Under the pieces are notes generated by a model, which made no database searches, was not told the origin of the DNA, and was given only the letters and a program-made list of their open reading frames with translations. Positions 4,771 to 8,403 of a stretch of DNA of 8,403 nucleotides are shown here, in pieces. Origin of the DNA: CAYWMP01 sp964459445. Lineage in GTDB: Bacteria; Desulfobacterota; DSM-4660; Desulfatiglandales; HGW-15. The stretch's first letter is position 1. Each line of letters opens with the position of its first letter. A program made the translations under genes and the position numbers. The stretch spans positions 1 to 8,403 of the forward strand of contig CAYWMP010000226.1 in assembly GCA_964459445.1 (NCBI GenBank), in the 5' to 3' direction.

Positions 4771-6852
4771 ATGCCTAAAGGAAATTGCGAATTTAGTGGC
4801 AACGGTGGTCAGTATTTCAGCACCGTATTCATTCACTTGTTCTTGATAAGCATGTTTACGTTCGGCATCTATTCGGCATGGGCTTGGGTGCGGCTATTGA
4901 AATTGAAGGCATCCCATACCACGATAAATGGAAAACCCGTTAGTTTTACGGGCACCGGTGGGCAACTGTTTTCGCTCATGCTGGTTCATGGCCTCTTGAC
5001 GGTCATTACGGCCGGGTTCTACTTTCCCTGGGCCATCTGTAAATTCTTCGCGTGGAGGACCCAGAATACCTTGGTTGGGGAAAAACCGGGCGAATTTTCC
5101 GGGACCGGCGGCTCATTATTCCTATTCTACCTCATTCATCTTATGCTTCTTCCCATGATCACCTTGGGCATTTATTCCTTCTGGGGCATCTATAAATTCT
5201 ATGCCTGGAAGGAAGAGAGAACAAAATACGGTGGAGAAAAAACCTCTTTCGGCGCCGGTTTTTGGGAATTTGTAAAGATTTCCTTCATCAGCAACCTCCT
5301 CATTCTTGTCACCTTGTACCTTTTTTCCCCTTGGGCCATGTGCATGTTGTTCCGGTGGCAGATCAACGGACTTGCCGTTGGAGATGGAGAAGAAGTCGAG
5401 CACTTCCCGCCGGTTCAGACCAATATCATCGTCGTTGCAGCCCTCATTGTCATTGGCCTATTGCCCGTTTCAGCCCTTGGCCTCTTTATGAAGACACAAT
5501 ATGACAATATGCAGCAGATGAAACTGCAGATGGAGCAAACGAAGCGGCTCGAGGCCCTGAAAAAGAAGAAGAAATATCGGGTGCCAAAGCCCGAGCAACC
5601 GGCGCAAGCCCAGCAAAAACCCGCACCCAAGCCGGCGACAAAAACAACGCCCCCACCAGCCAAACCGCAACCTAAGGCCGCACCACCGGTAAAACCGATC
5701 CAGCAGGAAAAGATAAACTTCGAGTTTGAGATGACTCGGCTCAACAACCTCATCAATATAGACGACAAAAATTCGGACGCCCATTACAACCGAGCTTGGC
5801 TAATGGAATTCAAAGGAGACCTGGAGGGCGCCTTAAAAGATTACAGCAGGGCTACAGAACTGAACAAGAAACACGTGGATGCCTATTACAACAGGGGTTT
5901 GGTTTATGTGAAGATGAAAAAATATGAGGAAGCTATCAAGGATTTTTCTGAAGTGTTAAAAACAAATCCCCGCTCTTTGGACGCCATGGTGAACCGGGCC
6001 AATGCCTATCTGGCCCAGGGCAAAACTGGACCGGCCTTGAGAGATTACAATGATGCAATTAAAATAAAACCCAGAGACGGCGATCTTTACTACAACAGGG
6101 CGGCAGCCTATCACGCTTCCGGTGATGATGAGAAGGCAAAAGAAGATCATCAAAAAGCGGAAGAGTTAGGTTACAGTAGTGCAAAGCAGGCCTCCCCTTC
6201 CCCTTCAGCGTCCGGTCCTACCGACCTGAGAAAGGCAGCCCTGGATTGCAGGATGGAACCTTTCCTGAGCCATATGGTCCCGGCCACAAAACAAAAAGTT
6301 TTGCATTTTGAGTCAATCAGAACCAACCTTGATAGAGCCCTAGACAAGCTTTTCGAGACAGCAAAGCAGTTCGCAGGCGGAAAAGTCGAGCGGCAAAAAG
6401 GAACGGTTAGGTTTTTGATTAAAGGAGAGGATCCCCGTTGGTCAAATGTCTTTGGTCCTCAATGGAAAGAGATAATCAAGCAGAAACCCAACGAGCCTCG
6501 TTTTTTCATGATCAATGTCGCTTATAGTTGGCAAGAGGAGTGTACAGCACTGCAGAAATTTCAGGCCTGCCTGGAAGATCCATCTTTTTGCCAGGAACAA
6601 AAAGCCCAGGGTTCAGCCCTCCAAATGAGGAAGGTGGATGGATCATGGCGGCTCATAACTGAAAAAGGCAAGCAGGAATGGGACGAAGTCTTTAAATTGG
6701 GGCAGGGATTGCTCGAAATCATGCAGTGGGCAAATGACTACTTGGCCAAGAAAAGGGGCAGAATGCCCTACGAAGAGCTCATGCTATCGTTGGCTGAAGG
6801 GTATATGGAGAGATTGACGGCTCTACCAGCTAACTTACAAAAACCGAATTGA
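4771..6852 (+). CDS. Four-module DUF898 (YjgN-like) membrane protein fused to TPRs and an unassigned C-terminal domain
   Basis: This 693-residue multidomain protein has no known biochemical function. Residues 7-209 are four tandem modules of about 50 residues, each shaped like F-x-G-T-G-G...H...T-x-G-x-Y...W...K-x-x-x-W and strongly hydrophobic: the DUF898/YjgN pattern. A further membrane segment lies at about 217-240. Residues 241-263 look helical and charged (coiled-coil-like), and about 264-314 form a Lys-then-Pro/Ala/Lys-rich linker. Four gap-free 34-residue TPRs span 334-469. Residues about 485-693 are an alpha/beta domain I do not recognise; its VDGSWRL (622-628) resembles the last strand of NTF2-like folds. 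Topology is unclear because every inter-module loop is basic. The TPRs probably bind a protein partner. The convergent neighbour is an M48 protease with its own TPRs, and DUF898 proteins often occur next to M48 proteases, so a shared envelope role is plausible but inferred. Confidence 0.85.
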   Translation: MPKGNCEFSGNGGQYFSTVFIHLFLISMFTFGIYSAWAWVRLLKLKASHTTINGKPVSFTGTGGQLFSLMLVHGLLTVITAGFYFPWAICKFFAWRTQNTLVGEKPGEFSGTGGSLFLFYLIHLMLLPMITLGIYSFWGIYKFYAWKEERTKYGGEKTSFGAGFWEFVKISFISNLLILVTLYLFSPWAMCMLFRWQINGLAVGDGEEVEHFPPVQTNIIVVAALIVIGLLPVSALGLFMKTQYDNMQQMKLQMEQTKRLEALKKKKKYRVPKPEQPAQAQQKPAPKPATKTTPPPAKPQPKAAPPVKPIQQEKINFEFEMTRLNNLINIDDKNSDAHYNRAWLMEFKGDLEGALKDYSRATELNKKHVDAYYNRGLVYVKMKKYEEAIKDFSEVLKTNPRSLDAMVNRANAYLAQGKTGPALRDYNDAIKIKPRDGDLYYNRAAAYHASGDDEKAKEDHQKAEELGYSSAKQASPSPSASGPTDLRKAALDCRMEPFLSHMVPATKQKVLHFESIRTNLDRALDKLFETAKQFAGGKVERQKGTVRFLIKGEDPRWSNVFGPQWKEIIKQKPNEPRFFMINVAYSWQEECTALQKFQACLEDPSFCQEQKAQGSALQMRKVDGSWRLITEKGKQEWDEVFKLGQGLLEIMQWANDYLAKKRGRMPYEELMLSLAEGYMERLTALPANLQKPN
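4789..5397 (+). repeat. Four tandem ~50-residue DUF898 modules
   Basis: The modules start at residues 7, 58, 108 and 159, a spacing of 50-51. Each of the first three begins with EFSGNGG, SFTGTGG or EFSGTGG, and a G-x-Y-x-x-W turn follows about 25 residues later (GIYSAW, GFYFPW, GIYSFW). The fourth (SFGAGFWEF, then YLFSPW) has lost the GTGG motif and is the most diverged. This is protein-level internal duplication; the DNA copies are too diverged to be recent. Confidence 0.8.
5560..5712 (+). other. Low-complexity Lys/Pro/Ala linker
   Basis: Residues about 264-314 begin with five lysines and continue as a Pro/Ala/Lys/Gln-rich stretch. The composition recalls TonB-type extended linkers that span the periplasm, but a cytoplasmic spacer is equally possible. 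It separates the membrane part from the TPRs. Confidence 0.8.
5770..6177 (+). repeat. Array of four TPRs in the DUF898 fusion protein
   Basis: Residues 334-469 divide into four 34-residue units without gaps (starts 334, 368, 402, 436). Each has the TPR pattern of Tyr/Asn-Arg-Ala/Gly near positions 6-9, a Tyr or Ala in the turn, A-x-x-D in helix B and a closing Pro or basic residue. The HYNR, YYNR, VNRA and YYNR repeats make the register clear. Confidence 0.9.
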
Positions 6853-6867
6853 GAAGGACTCAATTTG
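6839..6867 (-). terminator. Rho-independent terminator of the M48 protease gene, inside the end of the convergent gene
   Basis: An inverted repeat with a perfect 7-bp stem (AATTGAG / CTCAATT, 6847-6853 and 6859-6865) and a 5-nt loop extends to 9 bp if a G-U pair is allowed (6845-6867). On the minus strand it is followed by five T residues (6839-6843), which makes it a terminator for the protease gene, whose stop is at 6876. On the plus strand no T-run follows, so it is weak or inactive as a terminator for the DUF898 gene. The stem is AT-rich, so efficiency may be modest. It contains the TGA stop of the plus-strand gene. Confidence 0.6.
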
Positions 6868-6875
6868 GGCTACAC

Positions 6876-8279
6876 TCACTTCAATTCATCCCAAGCTTTA
6901 GTAATCCGCCTCTTCAGACCAGGATCATTCCCGGCTAACCCATAGGCCTTTTCAAAATGAAATCTTGCTTTATCTAATTTTCGCGCCTTCCTAAAAAAGA
7001 TTCCGAAATTATAGTGTGCGAGGCCTAATCTGTCCAGTCTCCCATAGCATACGCCCAGGTTATAGAAAACCTGGTCTTTTGTAGGTTTTATAAGTGTCAG
7101 CCTTTCGTAGACTCGAATGGCCTTCGCGTATTCATTGAGGTTCTGATAGGAAACAGCCAAGAGAAATTGGGTATTTCTGTTTTGGTGGTCTATGCGAAGC
7201 GATTTTTCAAGGACCTTAATCGCTTTTTTGTCTTCCCCCATAAACTGATATGTTTCCCCAAGACTTCGCAAAACCAGCAAGGCAGAAGGATCCCGTTTCA
7301 AAGCTCTTTCAAAATGCAAAACGGCCTGCTCATATTCTGACCGCTCCATCTGAAAGAGTCCTAGACCGTAATGGGCAGACATTGAGTCAGGACGCTTCTC
7401 CAATTCGTCGTAGAACTCCCGTTCCGCGTCTTGTGACTCAGCGTACTTGGCCTTCAGGATCGTTTTCAGGAAAGGGAAAAGATTTCTGAATTTTTTTGTC
7501 TTTTCGTCGTCGGTTGTTTTCTCATATCCGGAAAGCATGACCTCGGTATTGGACATCCGTTCAGGCCCTCCGGGATGGGTTAGGAGATAGGTAGGAATGG
7601 CATCCGCTCCCATTGGCCTGTCTTTTAAAAGTATTTTTAGCATCGATACCATGCCCGATGGATTGAATCCCGAAGCATCCATGTATTTGAAACCCAACTG
7701 ATCCGCCTGTCTTTCATCATTGCGGCTGTAGGCTAACTGCTTTTGTGCGGCCGCCGCCATTGATCCTGTCATTATCGCACCGGCGGCTTTCCCACCTATT
7801 AATACCCCTGCAAGCATTCCAGCCATGGAGGCAATGCCGATCTTCTTATTCTGGTCTATACGGTGTGCCAAATGCCTTGCAGAAACGTGCCCAATTTCAT
7901 GGCTAATAACCGCGGCTAGTTCATCCACCGTATCCATGGCATCTATCAGACCGGTATAAAAAAATATGTGGCCTCCTGGGCCTGCAAATGCATTGAGGGT
8001 ATGATGATTGATGATGTAGAAATGAAATGGGAAGTGTTTTGTCTCCACAAACTTCGCGATATGTTGCCCCAGATCGTTGATAAAATCGTTGGCAAAATCA
8101 TCCTCAACCAATTCGAATTGGCTCCGTACCCTGGCGATGAATTTTTCACCCGTCGCTTTTTCATCCTCGATTGATAAGGGGGCAGCATTCGATGTAGCGG
8201 AAAAAGAGAAAAGCGTCATGCCCATCAAAATGCAGACAATCATTGATGCAAAACTATAATGTTTCGTGTTTGTCTTCAT
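6876..8279 (-). CDS. Exported M48 zinc metalloprotease with TPR tail (BepA/YfgC-like)
   Basis: This is a secreted peptidase of 467 residues, close to E. coli BepA (487), which degrades or helps assemble outer-membrane beta-barrel proteins. Residues 1-32 form a signal peptide, probably cut after SNA; there is no lipobox. The catalytic domain has HEIGH at 127-131 (zinc ligands H127 and H131, general base E128). NDERQAD (187-193) supplies the third ligand, E189. H235 in THPGGPER matches the switch histidine known from BepA. A Gly/Ala/Met-rich hydrophobic stretch at about 147-178 lies between the two zinc motifs, as in relatives. TPRs run from about 301 to 445 (clear units at 301, 335 and 369, then degenerate). 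The start is supported by GGTGGAG (8284-8290) and the signal peptide. The gene overlaps the end of rsfS by 26 bp, which suggests co-transcription. Substrate is inferred from the family only. Confidence 0.93.
   Translation of the reverse strand: MKTNTKHYSFASMIVCILMGMTLFSFSATSNAAPLSIEDEKATGEKFIARVRSQFELVEDDFANDFINDLGQHIAKFVETKHFPFHFYIINHHTLNAFAGPGGHIFFYTGLIDAMDTVDELAAVISHEIGHVSARHLAHRIDQNKKIGIASMAGMLAGVLIGGKAAGAIMTGSMAAAAQKQLAYSRNDERQADQLGFKYMDASGFNPSGMVSMLKILLKDRPMGADAIPTYLLTHPGGPERMSNTEVMLSGYEKTTDDEKTKKFRNLFPFLKTILKAKYAESQDAEREFYDELEKRPDSMSAHYGLGLFQMERSEYEQAVLHFERALKRDPSALLVLRSLGETYQFMGEDKKAIKVLEKSLRIDHQNRNTQFLLAVSYQNLNEYAKAIRVYERLTLIKPTKDQVFYNLGVCYGRLDRLGLAHYNFGIFFRKARKLDKARFHFEKAYGLAGNDPGLKRRITKAWDELK
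6945..7379 (-). repeat. TPR array of the M48 protease
   Basis: Residues about 301-445 contain three clear 34-residue TPRs (starting 301, 335, 369; for example AHYGLG...A...F..AL...P) and one or two degenerate ones interrupted at about 415-435. In BepA the TPR tail docks the protease on the BAM complex; the same use here is inference. Confidence 0.8.
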
Positions 8280-8403
8280 TTAACTCCACCCTTGGGGCCT
8301 CGACCCATAGACCTTCCAAGTCATAAAATTCCCGAATAGGTTCATAGAAGATATGGACCACTACGTCACCATAATCCATCAATACCCAATGGCCATCCTG
8401 TTC
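8254..8403 (-). CDS. rsfS: Ribosome silencing factor RsfS (Iojap family), C-terminal part (runs off the right edge)
   Basis: The reverse strand reads 49 codons and a TAG stop at 8254-8256. The peptide contains the family hallmark of the RsfS C-terminus: WVLMDYGDVVVHIF (6-19), then REFYDLEGLW (24-33). RsfS binds ribosomal protein L14 (uL14) on the large subunit and blocks joining of the subunits when nutrients are scarce. The whole protein is usually 105-130 residues, so a little under half is seen. The family normally has YDLE-R-LW; here the Arg is Gly. A tail of about 13 residues follows (ending NEDKHETL) and overlaps the start of the protease gene in another frame. The end of this gene is certain because the frame closes there; its start is outside the window. 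Confidence 0.92.
   Translation of the reverse strand, partial: EQDGHWVLMDYGDVVVHIFYEPIREFYDLEGLWVEAPRVELNEDKHETL
8284..8290 (-). promoter_or_regulatory. Ribosome-binding site of the M48 gene, inside rsfS
   Basis: GGTGGAG lies 4 nt before the protease ATG and within the last codons of rsfS. No separate promoter is visible between the two genes, which overlap. Confidence 0.65.

Overview
This window looks like chromosomal DNA of an anaerobic, fatty-acid- or aromatic-acid-oxidising bacterium, most likely a member of the Desulfobacterota (the former Deltaproteobacteria: sulfate reducers and syntrophs). The main reason is the cluster at its left end. A membrane iron-sulfur protein of the ETF:(methyl)menaquinone oxidoreductase (EMO) type is followed by both electron-transfer-flavoprotein subunits and an acyl-CoA dehydrogenase. 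This is inference from gene content; no phylogenetic marker is complete here.

Layout. Positions 4306 down to 2 hold a tightly packed minus-strand operon: EMO-type protein, etfB, etfA, then an acyl-CoA dehydrogenase that runs off the left edge. The gene junctions are 2 bp, a 1-bp stop/start overlap, and 11 bp. Positions 4307-4770 are a divergent intergenic region of 464 bp with candidate promoters on both strands and an imperfect palindrome. Positions 4771-6852 (+) encode an unusual 693-residue protein: four DUF898 (YjgN-like) membrane modules, one more membrane segment, a Pro/Ala/Lys-rich linker, four exact 34-residue TPRs and an unassigned C-terminal domain. Converging on it, 23 bp away, is a minus-strand gene (6876-8279) for an exported BepA-like M48 zinc metalloprotease, also with a TPR tail. 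Upstream of that, overlapping it by 26 bp, is the 3' end of the ribosome silencing factor gene rsfS, which runs off the right edge.

How the genes work together. In the left operon, the acyl-CoA dehydrogenase oxidises an acyl-CoA and passes electrons to EtfAB. The EMO-type protein then probably takes them through a CCG-domain FeS centre, two [4Fe-4S] clusters and heme b into the menaquinone pool. The right half suggests envelope maintenance. From general knowledge, DUF898 membrane proteins and M48 proteases often occur side by side; here both partners also carry TPR arrays, although they face each other and are not in one operon.

Most notable points: (1) the first of the two CCG domains in the EMO-type protein has lost every expected cysteine (three now Asp, one Ala) while the second is intact; (2) the DUF898x4-TPR-unknown-domain fusion beside an M48-TPR protease; (3) a terminator hairpin for the protease gene that lies inside the last codons of the convergent gene. 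No tRNA, rRNA, CRISPR, insertion sequence or phage feature was seen.
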